Shown: in pieces, positions 38,807 through 48,317 of the stretch
Layout: each line of letters begins with the position of its first letter
Numbering within the stretch: the stretch's first letter is position 1
Assembly (NCBI GenBank): GCA_016745215.1
Contig: CP050890.1
Span: 5,022,001-5,086,000 of the forward strand
DNA length: 64,000 nt
DNA from: Thiohalocapsa sp. PB-PSB1
Lineage (GTDB): Bacteria; Pseudomonadota; Gammaproteobacteria; Chromatiales; Chromatiaceae
Direction of reading: 5' to 3'
Position numbers and translations under genes: made by a program
The notes under the pieces: generated by a model
The model's input: the letters and a program-made list of their open reading frames with translations, nothing else
What the model was told of the DNA's origin: nothing
Database searches by the model: none

Positions 38807-38869
38807 GGTAGACTCCTCCGACTTGGGGACTTAAGTCCCTGGGGTGTTTAGTTAACGGCGGAGTCTACC
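38807..38869. repeat. Nested inverted repeats over the transposase fragment's ribosome site
   Basis: Outer arms GGTAGACTCCTCCG (38807-38820) and CGGCGGAGTCTACC (38856-38869) pair with one mismatch. A perfect 14-bp palindrome GGGACTTAAGTCCC (38826-38839) lies in the loop. Read on the minus strand, the arm next to the gene contains the GGAGGAG ribosome site, so a transcript entering from outside would hide it in the stem. Confidence 0.6.
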
Positions 38870-39029
38870 TCAATTTCAACACCGGCAAATGGCCTCATCG
38901 CGCGCGGGAGGCGGGTTGCACCCCCGGGCGTGGGCTCCACGACCACGGCCGCAGGCCCACCGGAACCGGGGCGCCCGGCTATACTGTATATCAATACAGT
39001 CACGCGCCGAATTCCAGCCGGATACCGAC

Positions 39030-40460
39030 ATGGCCGCCGCGTCACCGGGATGCGGACCTGCCCCGTACTGCCGCCGCCATCCCGAGCAAACCGTCCTCTA
39101 CCAAGTCGTCCAGCAGCACCTGGAAACCTATCTGGCGCTCGCGCAGGAAGACGACTGGGACGGGCAGCGCGTGCCGGCCTACGTGGAGCGTGAGTTCCGC
39201 CACTACCTCGAATGCGGCATCCTCGCCTACGGCTTCGCCCGCGCCCGATGTCCGGACTGCGGGCATGACTTCCTGGTCGCCTTCTCGTGCAAAGATCGCG
39301 GCCTGTGTCCGTCGTGCAACGCCCGGCGCATGGCGGAGACCGCGGCGCATCTGGTCGATCACGTCATCCCGCCGCTGCCGGTGCGCCAGTGGGTCCTCTC
39401 GGTGCCCAAACGGCTGCGCTGGTACCTGGAGCGCGAGCCGCGGGCGATCAGCGCGGTGCTGCATATCCTGCTGCGCGTCATCGAGGCCCATCTGCGCCGG
39501 AGCAGCGCCGCCAGCTCGCATGCCCGCCTCAAAGCGGTGAGCTTCATCCACCGCTTCGGTGCCTCCCTCAACCGGCACGTCCATTACCATTGTTGCGTTA
39601 TCGACGGGGTGTTCGAGCCGGTCGAGGAGGCCGATGATGTCCCGCAATCCGTGCGCTTTCGCCCCGCCGCCGAGCTGACACCGGAGGCCCTCGCCGCCAT
39701 CACCGAGCAGGTACGCGTACGGGTGCTGCGTTGGTTCGCCCGCAGCGGGCTGATCGAGCCGGACGACGTGCGCGAGATGCTCGCCTGGGAGAACAGCGGG
39801 TTCTCGCTGGATGCCGCGGTGCGCGTGGGCGCGCACGATCGCGCCGGGCTGGAGCGGCTGCTGCGCTATTGTGCCCGCCCAACCTTCGCGCTCAAGCGTC
39901 TGGAGCGGCTTGACGACGAGCGCGTCGTCTATCGGTTACCCAAGCCCCAGCGTGATGGCACCACGGCGCTGACGCTCACGCCGCTGGAGCTGATCGACCA
40001 TCTCGCGGCACTCATCCCCCCGCCCAGGCGCCACCGCCATCGCTACCATGGCGTGCTCGCGCCAAACGCGCCGCTGCGGGCGGCTGCCATCGCCTTCGGG
40101 CGCGAGGTGGCGGACGCAACAGGCTCACCGACCGCGGTCAGTTCGCCACCCCAGGCGCCGGCCTCCAATACCCGCTCCCCGGCGCGCTATCTCTGGGCCA
40201 TGCTGCTCGCCCGGCTGTTCGAGTCGCTGCCGCTGGTCTGTCCCAACTGCGGCGCGGACATGCGCATCATCGCCTTCATCACCAAGGCCGCGCCCGTCGA
40301 GCAGATTCTTACCCATATCGGTGAGCCGCCGCGTCCACCCCCGATCTCGCCCGCTCGCGGACCGCCCGCCTGGGACGAGGCACCCGAGCCAATGCCGGAC
40401 TGGGACCTCCTTGAGCAGCCCGAGTCCGACTTCGAGTTCGATCAGCGCGTCTCCTGGTAG
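39030..40460 (+). CDS. IS91-family transposase, full-length copy
   Basis: 476 aa from ATG 39030 (MAAASPGCGPAPYCRRH). IS91 enzymes are HUH rolling-circle transposases. N-terminal zinc-binding cysteines CPDCGHDF...CKDRGLCPSC near 78-105, core HVHYHCCVIDGVFEP with the HUH-type histidines near 190, and a late CPNCGADM zinc knuckle near 410 are all present. It ends with TAG at 40458-40460. An upstream extension to 38889 has no start signal. The element's 3' end is near 40648, where similarity to the second copy stops. Its 5' end is not recognisable. Confidence 0.85.
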   Translation: MAAASPGCGPAPYCRRHPEQTVLYQVVQQHLETYLALAQEDDWDGQRVPAYVEREFRHYLECGILAYGFARARCPDCGHDFLVAFSCKDRGLCPSCNARRMAETAAHLVDHVIPPLPVRQWVLSVPKRLRWYLEREPRAISAVLHILLRVIEAHLRRSSAASSHARLKAVSFIHRFGASLNRHVHYHCCVIDGVFEPVEEADDVPQSVRFRPAAELTPEALAAITEQVRVRVLRWFARSGLIEPDDVREMLAWENSGFSLDAAVRVGAHDRAGLERLLRYCARPTFALKRLERLDDERVVYRLPKPQRDGTTALTLTPLELIDHLAALIPPPRRHRHRYHGVLAPNAPLRAAAIAFGREVADATGSPTAVSSPPQAPASNTRSPARYLWAMLLARLFESLPLVCPNCGADMRIIAFITKAAPVEQILTHIGEPPRPPPISPARGPPAWDEAPEPMPDWDLLEQPESDFEFDQRVSW

Positions 40461-40650
40461 CCGCCGTCTCTCGCAGGGAACGGCGCAGCCCCTCTCGTCT
40501 GCCGGTGTCACCCTGCCCCGAAGATGCATGCGCCAGCACCCCAGAACGCGCGCGCCTGCACCGCCCCGACGCCCGTCAGCCCCGCAGTTGGGCGTTGACC
40601 CCGCACCCCACCCCCGCTAACCTCCTTCCTCGGGCCAACCTGGACGTGCA

Positions 40651-40675
40651 GGGTGGCTTGGATTTCCTATCCGTC
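40651..40675. repeat. Left copy of a 25-bp inverted repeat enclosing the PHP-SMC cassette
   Basis: Begins GGGTGGCTTGGATTTCCTAT and ends CCGTC. Its exact reverse complement lies at 46003-46027, upstream of the PHP-SMC ATPase gene. It separates the complete IS91 copy from the truncated one. Confidence 0.8.
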
Positions 40676-41930
40676 AAACGGCTGCGCTGGTACCTGGAGC
40701 GCGAGCCGCGGGCGATCAGCGCGGTGCTGCATATCCTGCTGCGCGTCATCGAGGCCCATCTGCGCCGGAGCAGCGCCGCCAGCTCGCATGCCCGCCTCAA
40801 AGCGGTGAGCTTCATCCACCGCTTCGGTGCCTCCCTCAACCGGCACGTCCATTACCATTGTTGCGTTATCGACGGGGTGTTCGAGCCGGTCGAGGAGGCC
40901 GATGATGTCCCGCAATCCGTGCGCTTTCGCCCCGCCGCCGAGCTGACACCGGAGGCCCTCGCCGCCATCACCGAGCAGGTACGCGTACGGGTGCTGCGTT
41001 GGTTCGCCCGCAGCGGGCTGATCGAGCCGGACGACGTGCGCGAGATGCGAGCCCTTCGAGCCCCACCCAACCGAACAGCGGGTTCTCGCTGGATGCCGCG
41101 GTGCGCGTGGGCGCGCACGATCGCGCCGGGCTGGAGCGGCTGCTGCGCTATTGTGCCCGCCCAACCTTCGCGCTCGAGCGTCTGGAGCGGCTTGACGACG
41201 AGCGCGTCGTCTATCGGTTACCCAAGCCCCAGCGTGATGGCACCACGGCGCTGACGCTCACGCCGCTGGAGCTGATCGACCATCTCGCGGCACTCATCCC
41301 CCCGCCCAGGCGCCACCGCCATCGCTACCATGGCGTGCTCGCGCCAAACGCGCCGCTGCGGGCGGCTGCCATCGCCTTCGGGCGCGAGGTGGCGGATGCA
41401 ACAGGCTCACCGACCGCGGTCAGTTCGCCACCCCAGGCGCCGGCCTCCAATGCCCGCTCGCCGGCGCGCTATCTCTGGGCCATGCTGCTCGCCCGGCTGT
41501 TCGAGTCGCTGCCCCTGGTCTGTCCCAACTGCGGCGCGAACATGCGCATCATCGCCTTCATCACCAAGGCCGCGCCTGTCGAGCAGATTCTTACCCACAT
41601 CGGTGAGCCGCCGCGTCCACCCCCGATCTCGCCCGCTCGCGGACCGCCCGCCTGGGACGAGGCACCCGAGCCGATGCCGGACTGGGACCTCCTTGAGCAG
41701 CCCGAGTCCGACTTCGAGTGCGATCAGCGCGTCTCCTGGTAGCCGCCGTCTCTCGCAGGGAACGGCGCAGCCCCTCTCGTCTGCCGGTGTCACCCTGCCC
41801 CGAAGATGCATGCGCCAGCACCCCAGAACGCGCGCGCCTGCACCGCCCCGACGCCCGTCAGCCCCGCAGTTGGGCGTTGACCCCGCACCCCACCCCCGCT
41901 AACCTCCTCCCTCGGGCCAACCTGGACGTG
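40675..41930 (+). pseudogene. Truncated and frameshifted second IS91-family copy
   Basis: Duplicates 39407-40648 of the first copy, including its 188-base 3' tail, but starts at residue ~126 (KRLRWYLEREPRAIS) and so lacks the N-terminal zinc finger. At about 41047 ten bases are replaced by 24 others, shifting the frame. The N part runs on one frame to 41254 and the C part on another to TAG 41742. The octamer CTATCCGT occurs just outside both borders (40667-40674 and 41931-41938). The near identity of the rest marks a recent duplication. Confidence 0.85.
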
Positions 41931-42058
41931 CTATCCGTTGTTGCTCAAAGCAGCTGCGCTTGGCGTCGAGATCCAGTACAGCCCGGGTCGGGCTCCAGGA
42001 GCAACGCGGAAACCGGTTACAGCCCTGCCATCAGGCAGCCCGCCCGCGCCACAGAGGT

Positions 42059-43336
42059 TCAGTCACCGGCATCCGCGCGTGCCCCCTCCGGGCGCAGCGG
42101 CCTGGCCTGGCCACGGAACATCCGCACCGCCAGATAATCCTCGGTGGCCGTGAATTCCGGCGCCATCCCGCTCGCCTTTGTCACCAGCGGCACGATCTTA
42201 GTGCGCACGCCCATGCCGCGGGCGTCGACGTAGCCGTAGTCGCGCAGTATGTCGACGATCAGCGGATTGCGGGGGGAACGCTGCCCGGCCAGCATCTTCT
42301 CCACCGTCATCGAGTTGAGCAGCGCGCCGGGGCTCTTGACCTCCAGCCGATCGATGTAGCGCACCACTTCAACGTCCTCGACCCGGGTCCAATCGCGATG
42401 CGCAAAGGCGTTCACAACGGCCTCTCGCAGCGCCGGCGCGGGATAGTGCCACGCGCTGTCCCGCCGCACGCCGTGGCTCAGCTCCGCCGCTTCGTCTGTC
42501 ACGAACGGGCGCATCCGTTCCATCAGCCGCTCCAGCAATCCGCCCTGCTCCAGAGTACGGACACCACCGTCATCGCACCATAGACCGACCAGGGGCGCGT
42601 CCAGCACGCCGTCGTCCAGGGCCTCGTAGGACATGTCCGTGCCGGCGAACGCCATCCAGCGCACCCCGGCCTGTCGCAGCGCACGCCGTGGCCGGCGGGC
42701 GAACAGCACTGTGCCGGCGATGGTGCAGACCGCGTCCCCGCCGGGGTGCTCGGTCATGAACCCGAGCGCCACCAGGCGCTTGACCCACTGCTGTGCCTTT
42801 GTCGGCACATCCGGGTCCAGCATCACCTGCCCGAGATAATCCTGCAATCGCGCCATGTCCAGGTCGGCGAGGCCCGTTCCGGACACGGGCAGCAGCTCGG
42901 CGTGCAGCATGCCGCCGAGGGCAAAGAGCCGCGCCTGTTGCTCGCGCGAGGCCTTGCGCGACGTGCTGCCGGCGCGCACGAAGATCTCTTCACGGTCACC
43001 ATGCCGGACCACGTAGGGCTTCGCCGTGCCCTGGGTCAGCGAGATCACCGCCACCCGCCGCCGGTCATCAACCTGCACCGTTTCGAAGAAGGGCAGGATC
43101 ATGGGATGGACATAGCGCCCGAACACCGTATCCATCACCCACTCCTCCAGGTTCTCGCGCTGGACGCCGCTGATGCCGCCGTCATCCTCGACGCCGACGA
43201 GGATGATGCCGCCGTGGAAGTTGGCCAGCGCAACGATCTCCTTCGCCAACTGCTCGGGACGCATATCGTCGCGCTTGAACTCCACCCCGGAGCTTTCGCC
43301 GTTGGCGATAATCTCAAGGAGCTCGGACTTGGTCAT
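42059..43336 (-). CDS. AlbA_2 (Schlafen-like) domain ATP-binding protein, partner of the PHP-SMC ATPase
   Basis: 425 aa. The N-terminal AlbA_2 domain (residues ~5-125: GESSGVEFKRDDMRPEQLAK, IVALANFHGGIILVGVEDDG) is the divergent nucleic-acid-linked domain also found in Schlafen proteins. The C-terminal half has the GHKL-like signature PAPALREAVVNAFAHRDW and LEVKSPGALLNSMTVEKM of COG2865 proteins. ATG 43336 starts five bases after the upstream stop at 43342, so it is co-translated with the PHP-SMC gene. Such proteins are common in defence islands, but their biochemical role is unsettled; the domain pair suggests nucleotide-dependent RNA or DNA processing. Confidence 0.8.
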   Translation of the reverse strand: MTKSELLEIIANGESSGVEFKRDDMRPEQLAKEIVALANFHGGIILVGVEDDGGISGVQRENLEEWVMDTVFGRYVHPMILPFFETVQVDDRRRVAVISLTQGTAKPYVVRHGDREEIFVRAGSTSRKASREQQARLFALGGMLHAELLPVSGTGLADLDMARLQDYLGQVMLDPDVPTKAQQWVKRLVALGFMTEHPGGDAVCTIAGTVLFARRPRRALRQAGVRWMAFAGTDMSYEALDDGVLDAPLVGLWCDDGGVRTLEQGGLLERLMERMRPFVTDEAAELSHGVRRDSAWHYPAPALREAVVNAFAHRDWTRVEDVEVVRYIDRLEVKSPGALLNSMTVEKMLAGQRSPRNPLIVDILRDYGYVDARGMGVRTKIVPLVTKASGMAPEFTATEDYLAVRMFRGQARPLRPEGARADAGD

Positions 43337-43341
43337 GGTCG

Positions 43342-45978
43342 TCAGTAGCCGTAGATTTCCTGGCGTTGCTGGAAAGCGGTCCGACCGCCTTCCAGGATAC
43401 GGGCCGCCTCGTCGCGAATCACCGGCACGTCGATGGAGCCCTGGCGATCCGACGGCACGGCGCCGTGCTCCTCACTGGCGCTAAACACGCCGATCCACTC
43501 CGCATCGCCGAATACCGGGATATTGGCGTTGTGGGTCGCGAAGATGAACTGCCGCTCGGTCTTGGCGCTGCGCAGCTCCGTGACGATGCGCTCGGCGATG
43601 AAGGCGTTGTCGAGATTGTCCTCGGGTTGGTCCATGATCAATGGGTCCTGGTTGTCTATCAGCAACAGGTTGAGAATGGCCGTGCACTGCTGGCCCGTCG
43701 ACAGCTGGTGGAGCGACCGGTACTGCTCGGCCTCATGGGATACGTTCAGTTGCAGGTCGATGCGATCGCCAAGATCGATGGTTTCCAGTTCCATGAGCTT
43801 GGTCGCGTCGAGCTTGGCCAGCACTTGCGCGCCGCCAGTGGTGAGGCCCCAGTCCGTTGCCCGCAGCGCGTCTTCGCCCGCGCGAGCAGCCGTCACCAGG
43901 GCCGGGATCGTCAATCCCTCGGCCTCATCTACCCAGGCAACGCGCTTCTCGCTGATGCCCGGGAACTCGCACAGCCAATCCTTCAGGGCTGTCCTGTCAC
44001 CGCCCGCGAGCACCCTGATCTTCACCTTGCCCCGCAGCCGCTTGTTCAGTGTCTTGGCGACGCCCTCGAGCGCCGTCGTTCTGGCGGACCGCAAGTCCGA
44101 CCAGTCGTTCAGCAGGTTGCGTCGTTCCTGCCGCAGCGAGGCCGTCAGGTCCCGGGCCGTCTGCAGGCGCGCCTGCTTGGGCTGAATCTGCTCGATCTGT
44201 CGCAGCAGGGCCTGATAGGTCCGCCCCACCTCCGCACCGCGCTTGCCGCCCACGTCCGGGAGCTTTGCAAACTCCGCCTCCAAACTCCGCTCGGCCCCCT
44301 CCAGCGCCTGGTCCAGTTCCTTGGTCAACGCGGTGATGTCGCCTTGCGCGCTGTCGAGCACCCCACGCAACGGGTTCACCGCATCCGCGACCCCGGTCTT
44401 GATCCCTGCCAGCAGTGTCCGCCCGCGGCGCAGTATCTCTGCATGGGGCAGACCATCCAGCACGGCGTCACTCAGAAAGGTCAGATCAGGCAGCTCCTCG
44501 GCGAAGGTCTCCAGCGCCTTGTCCAGGCGCGCCCATTCCTCGGCGAACCGTGGCTTGAGCTGGCGCTCCTTCTCCAGCAAAGGCACTTGCTTCAGTTTCG
44601 CCTCGACGCCCAGGGCCTGGTACTGCGCGACCTGCTCGTTGAGCTTCGGCAAGCGTTCCAGGTCCTGCTCCAGATCGTCCTGCCCGGCCAATGCCCGCGC
44701 CAACCGCTCCGCATTGTCCGTCAGCGCCTTGCGCAACTCGTCCAGTCGGCGCGTCGACTCCGCGTCGCCCGGCATAAAGCGACTGAGGACGTCCACCAGG
44801 GCGCCATCGCTCCGCGCCAACTCGAAGATCTCGTTCTGGCCGTAGCATTCGAGTCGCGGCAGCAAATCCTCGGTGGGGTGCAGCTCAGAGACATTGCCAT
44901 CGGCGTCGATCACCCTTGGCGGCTCGCCGAAGCGGCGCTTGACCCGGTAGCGGTTACCATGGCTCGCGGCAGACACCAGCGTCACGGAAACCGTGCCCGC
45001 CGCCCTCAGGTTATCCCTGACAATCCGGTCCCCCTGCTTGCGGGCGTCCTGCGCCTTGTGCTCCAGATCCAGCGCATAGCGCAGGCATTCGAGCAGCGTG
45101 GACTTGCCGGTGCCGCGCCCACCGATGGCCGTGTTCAGGTGATCCGAGAAGCGAATGCGCAGCCCATCGAGGTAGCCGCCGTCGATCTCCATCGCCTCAA
45201 TCCGGCTGTAATGGTGTGGTGCCATTTCATGGTGCAAGCGCAGGCGGGAGTCGGGGTCTTTGAACGCGGTGACGAAGGCATCGAAGCACGGCCGCGTCAT
45301 CTTGATCCAGCAGGAGGCACCGGGCTCTGCAAGGTCCTCGGGTTGCGCAACGTCCTTGGCATTGATCAACGCCATGCGACGCTCGCGGGTGTAATCCGGA
45401 TTATGGTTCTTGGCGATCGACTTGTACTCCGGGGGCAGATCGTCCATGCTCCCCGGAATTTGCGCTGCTCTTAATGCAGGCAGTCGCCAAAGGTGATTGA
45501 TCTTCTGCTTGAGCAGGCCGTTCTTTTGGGTGACGTGGGCGGCATAACAGAAACCTCCATACTGCTGCTGCACAATCTCCAAGAGCCGTGCTCCACCGAG
45601 GTTCGATGGCGTAACGCCGTCTTCCGGGTCGCTGAGCTCCAGCTGCCCAAGGCAGCGTTCGAGCGTGCGCTTATGCGTGTCCTCCGGAAACAGGCACACC
45701 CAATGCACCTTCTCCGTCGTCGCCACCTCGAAGCCCGGGAACACGACGATCCCCGCGACCGACAGTGCGGAGCGAATCCGGTCCAGGTCCTGCACACTGC
45801 CGTGGTCGGCGAGGCCGACCACCTCGATGCCGTTGTCCAGGCAGGCGCTGACCAATGCGTCCAGAAAATCCTGCCCGCGCAGCCCGTGATCCTGTCCGCG
45901 GTAGTTGGCGCTGTAACGTTCCGGATTGACCTGAAGGGCGCACTTCCAGAAACGCGCATAGGTGTAATGATCGCTCAA
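43342..45978 (-). CDS. PHP-domain SMC-like ATPase (TrlF-type)
   Basis: 878 aa. The N-terminal PHP phosphoesterase-like domain (residues ~15-130) shows DALVSACLDNGIEVVGLADH and VVFPGFEVATTEKVHWV; metal ligands are partly changed from DNA polymerase-type PHP domains. A split SMC/RecF-like ATPase follows: Walker A GGRGTGKSTLLE (~285), a long coiled coil (~400-690), signature LSTGQQCTAIL (~758), Walker B LIMDQPEDNLDN (~780) and FATHNANI. This layout is that of TrlF-type proteins frequent in defence islands. The start is TTG 45978 with GAGGTG five bases before; no in-frame ATG lies upstream. First gene of a two-gene operon. Confidence 0.8.
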   Translation of the reverse strand: MSDHYTYARFWKCALQVNPERYSANYRGQDHGLRGQDFLDALVSACLDNGIEVVGLADHGSVQDLDRIRSALSVAGIVVFPGFEVATTEKVHWVCLFPEDTHKRTLERCLGQLELSDPEDGVTPSNLGGARLLEIVQQQYGGFCYAAHVTQKNGLLKQKINHLWRLPALRAAQIPGSMDDLPPEYKSIAKNHNPDYTRERRMALINAKDVAQPEDLAEPGASCWIKMTRPCFDAFVTAFKDPDSRLRLHHEMAPHHYSRIEAMEIDGGYLDGLRIRFSDHLNTAIGGRGTGKSTLLECLRYALDLEHKAQDARKQGDRIVRDNLRAAGTVSVTLVSAASHGNRYRVKRRFGEPPRVIDADGNVSELHPTEDLLPRLECYGQNEIFELARSDGALVDVLSRFMPGDAESTRRLDELRKALTDNAERLARALAGQDDLEQDLERLPKLNEQVAQYQALGVEAKLKQVPLLEKERQLKPRFAEEWARLDKALETFAEELPDLTFLSDAVLDGLPHAEILRRGRTLLAGIKTGVADAVNPLRGVLDSAQGDITALTKELDQALEGAERSLEAEFAKLPDVGGKRGAEVGRTYQALLRQIEQIQPKQARLQTARDLTASLRQERRNLLNDWSDLRSARTTALEGVAKTLNKRLRGKVKIRVLAGGDRTALKDWLCEFPGISEKRVAWVDEAEGLTIPALVTAARAGEDALRATDWGLTTGGAQVLAKLDATKLMELETIDLGDRIDLQLNVSHEAEQYRSLHQLSTGQQCTAILNLLLIDNQDPLIMDQPEDNLDNAFIAERIVTELRSAKTERQFIFATHNANIPVFGDAEWIGVFSASEEHGAVPSDRQGSIDVPVIRDEAARILEGGRTAFQQRQEIYGY

Positions 45979-46002
45979 ACATCACCTCACTTGTTCCAGC
46001 CG

Positions 46003-46027
46003 GACGGATAGGAAATCCAAGCCACCC
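46003..46027. repeat. Right copy of the 25-bp inverted repeat
   Basis: Exact reverse complement of 40651-40675. It lies 25 bases upstream of the PHP-SMC start codon, so it may include promoter sequence of that operon. The matching copy beside IS91 would then be a transposed or inverted duplicate. Confidence 0.8.
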
Positions 46028-46137
46028 CAGGGATTCAGTTCGGATCAGGACAAAGAAGATAGCAGGGGTCGAATGCCTGGTCAACACCGACCAGTGGGCG
46101 GAGGGGCGTCGGGCGCGGCGCCGGGGCGCGCGGGCGA

Positions 46138-46269
46138 GCCTCGATCATGATCCCCGCCAAGTGTTGGCGAGTCCGGCGTAGTCGTGGCTTCCAGCCCTGA
46201 GGCTGTCAGGCCAAGATGGCCTGACGACACTGTCGGCGTGCCGAAGTGGCCGGAACGATGAGCAAGGCC
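46138..46269. mobile_element. MITE copy 3 (about 132 bp)
   Basis: The left end GCCTCGATCATGATCCCCGCC and the right end CGATGAGCAAGGCC resemble the other two copies, and the inner part (GGCGTAGTCGTGGCTTCCAG, GTCAGGCCAAGATGGCCTGA) matches copy 1 closely. It lies in the gap upstream of the PHP-SMC operon. No target duplication is evident. Confidence 0.6.
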
Positions 46270-46397
46270 TGCGGGCGCGATCGGCGGCAGCGGTTGACGG
46301 GCCGGCGTAACGGATGCCCGATAGGGCGATCCGCCATGATTGGCTGCGACTGCCCGGGCTTGCAGCCGTGGGATGGGTTGAGCGCAGCGAAACCCAT

Positions 46398-46577
46398 GTG
46401 TGACCGGCATGTTAGTAGGCTAGCTGGTGCAAGTCCAGCCATAGCCCTGGGAGCGGGGAACATGTAGGAGAAGGCAAGGGTGCCCGAAGAAACTCCCGTG
46501 CGCACTTCAAGGAAGAGGAGAACGGCAAGGTGGCTGCCGTGCGGGAGCCAATGAGGGATCTGAAAGAAGCCGGAGTC
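46398..46577 (+). ncRNA. Possible 5' fragment of a group II intron
   Basis: GTGTG at 46398 fits the 5' intron consensus GUGYG. GCTGGTGCAAGTCCAGCC, GGGGAACATG and GAAGAAACTCCCGTGCG farther on resemble domain I of bacterial group II introns. The similarity is cut by the IS beginning at 46578. No intron-encoded protein or domain V is found in the window. The assignment is from memory of intron sequences and is tentative. Confidence 0.4.
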
Positions 46578-46683
46578 CAAATTCGCGGCCTGTACCATTG
46601 AAATTGACTCGCCTTGAATAGGGCTACAACAGTATAAAGTACAGAGACCGCTGTGTTGTAAGCATCGAAATGAGGGTAGAGCC

Positions 46684-46935
46684 ATGGCCAAGAACCTGAA
46701 GTTGCGGATCAAGGTGGAGTTCGTCGAAACCGAGGAGGACGTGTCGTCGGACCGTCACCCGGAAGAACAGGCCGATGGCTCGTTCAGTCTGGTGTTACCG
46801 GAAGCCGATGAGCTGACTATCTCGGCGCTGGATCGAGCGGCGCTGGATGTGTCGTTCCCGGCGTTACGCGAGGCGCTGTCGGGGCATTTGGCGGAGGCAG
46901 GAAAAAAAAACTCCAGCGGGAAACCGCGCGCCTGA
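46684..46935 (+). CDS. Transposase ORF A (upstream of the -1 frameshift)
   Basis: 83 aa from ATG 46684 with GAGG eight bases before. The product is acidic and helical (LKLRIKVEFVETEEDV) with no catalytic motif. Near its end, A AAA AAC within a run of nine A (about 46902-46910) is a canonical -1 slippery heptamer in the zero frame. Slippage there continues into LQRETARLSAEVDLRERQSD of the downstream frame. Without slippage translation stops at TGA 46933. Confidence 0.6.
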   Translation: MAKNLKLRIKVEFVETEEDVSSDRHPEEQADGSFSLVLPEADELTISALDRAALDVSFPALREALSGHLAEAGKKNSSGKPRA

Positions 46936-48317
46936 GCGCGGAGGTCGACCTGCGGGAGCGTCAGTCCGACGACCGAGTGGAAGGTGAGGTCGGTCGGTTC
47001 GGGTTCACGCTGTACGAGGCGTGCGACCGGGCCGGAGAAGTGGTCGGTCGGGGGGATGTGTGGTTTCCGCAGCGCCAACCCCGGGAGTGGTACAAGACCG
47101 AGGGGTTTCGGGAAGAGGCGCTGTGTCTGGAAGCGAGCCGGCGCAGCTAGCGTGAGAATGCGGCGCATTTGAACCGGTATCGGCGTCAGTGGCAGGGGGG
47201 AACGCCGGTGATGACGCTGCAAGCCAATGCCCAAAGGGAAGGGACAGGGGTGGTGGATTTTCTGGAGCATCACAGTCACCGGGTGTTGGCGAAGCACGGG
47301 TTCAACGGGGACGGTCAGCCGACGGAGGCGGTGCTGGGCGAAGTCACGGCCGGCACGGATCGACGGCAGAAAGCCGAGGTGGTGGAGGAGCAGTTGGCGG
47401 CGGTGGCCGAGGAGATGGCCCAGCGGGGGTTTTCCCCGGAGCAGATCGACTCGGCGCGCCAGCGGGCGGCGGGGGCGGTCTATGAAGATCCGGCCCATTG
47501 CACCACTGTGTCGGTGGACGATGTGGACGTGAAGAAACAAAAGGCGCATCGCGAGCGCGCGGCGGCGAAGCCGGGCGATTCGCCGGCCATCGTCCCGGAG
47601 CCGACCCCCGCGGACGCCGCGCGCAAAGCGGGCAAGTCCTCACGCCCGAGAGTGGCCAATACGGTGGCCCGGATCGAGCAGGGTTCCAAGCGCTTCACCC
47701 TCAGCGCCGGCAGCCTCGGACAAGTGCTGCGCTTCGTGCTGGCGTTCCTGCTTCACAACGAGTTGCTCGGGGGACGACTGCATCTGTTCACGGATGGCTA
47801 TCGCAGCCTGCAGGATACGCTCTCGATATGCTTCGCCTGGCATCCGCGCGTGTGGTTGGTGCTGGATTGGTATCATATCGTCAAGAAATTCAAACAGGAT
47901 CTCAGTCGCGCCTGTGGCGCGCGTGAAGTCCGTAACCGGCATTTGCGGATGCTGGTGCGTTTCCTGTGGTATGGGATGGTAACCGAAGCCCAACAGTATC
48001 TGGACACCATTCCCGCCGCGCAGCTGAAAGACCCGGCCTCGATTGAGCGGCTGCGCAACTACCTCGAACGCAACGCGCCTTCGATTCCTTGCTATGCGTT
48101 GCGCCGTCGGCTGGGTTTACGCAACGGCAGCAGCGGCGTCGAGAGTGCCAACAACCAAGTCACCGCCCGACGCCAAAAGCGCAATGGCATGAGTTGGTCC
48201 AAGGCCGGTTCCCATGCGCTGACCGCCTTGAGCGTGCTGGTCTGTAATGGCTGTCAGGACATCTGGGTCCGGGAGCATATCATCCCTCTGCGATTTGTCG
48301 ACAAGAAAGCCGCTTGA
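46902..48317 (+). pseudogene. Transposase ORF B (catalytic part) with an in-frame amber codon
   Basis: The -1 frame reads FGFTLYEACDRAGEVVGRGD and WFPQRQPREWYKTEGF, then TAG at 47148-47150 (ASRRS*RENAAHLN), then continues in the same frame to TGA 48315 with ARVANT-like VANTVARIEQGS, HLFTDGYRSLQDTL, RVWLVLDWYHIVKK and NNQVTARRQKRNGMSWSKAG. The Asp of FTDGY, the Asp of VLDWYH and the Glu of GVESANNQ are candidate DDE residues. The amber codon would block the fusion product; only a TTG at 47169 could restart it. The family is probably ISKra4, not certain. Confidence 0.65.
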
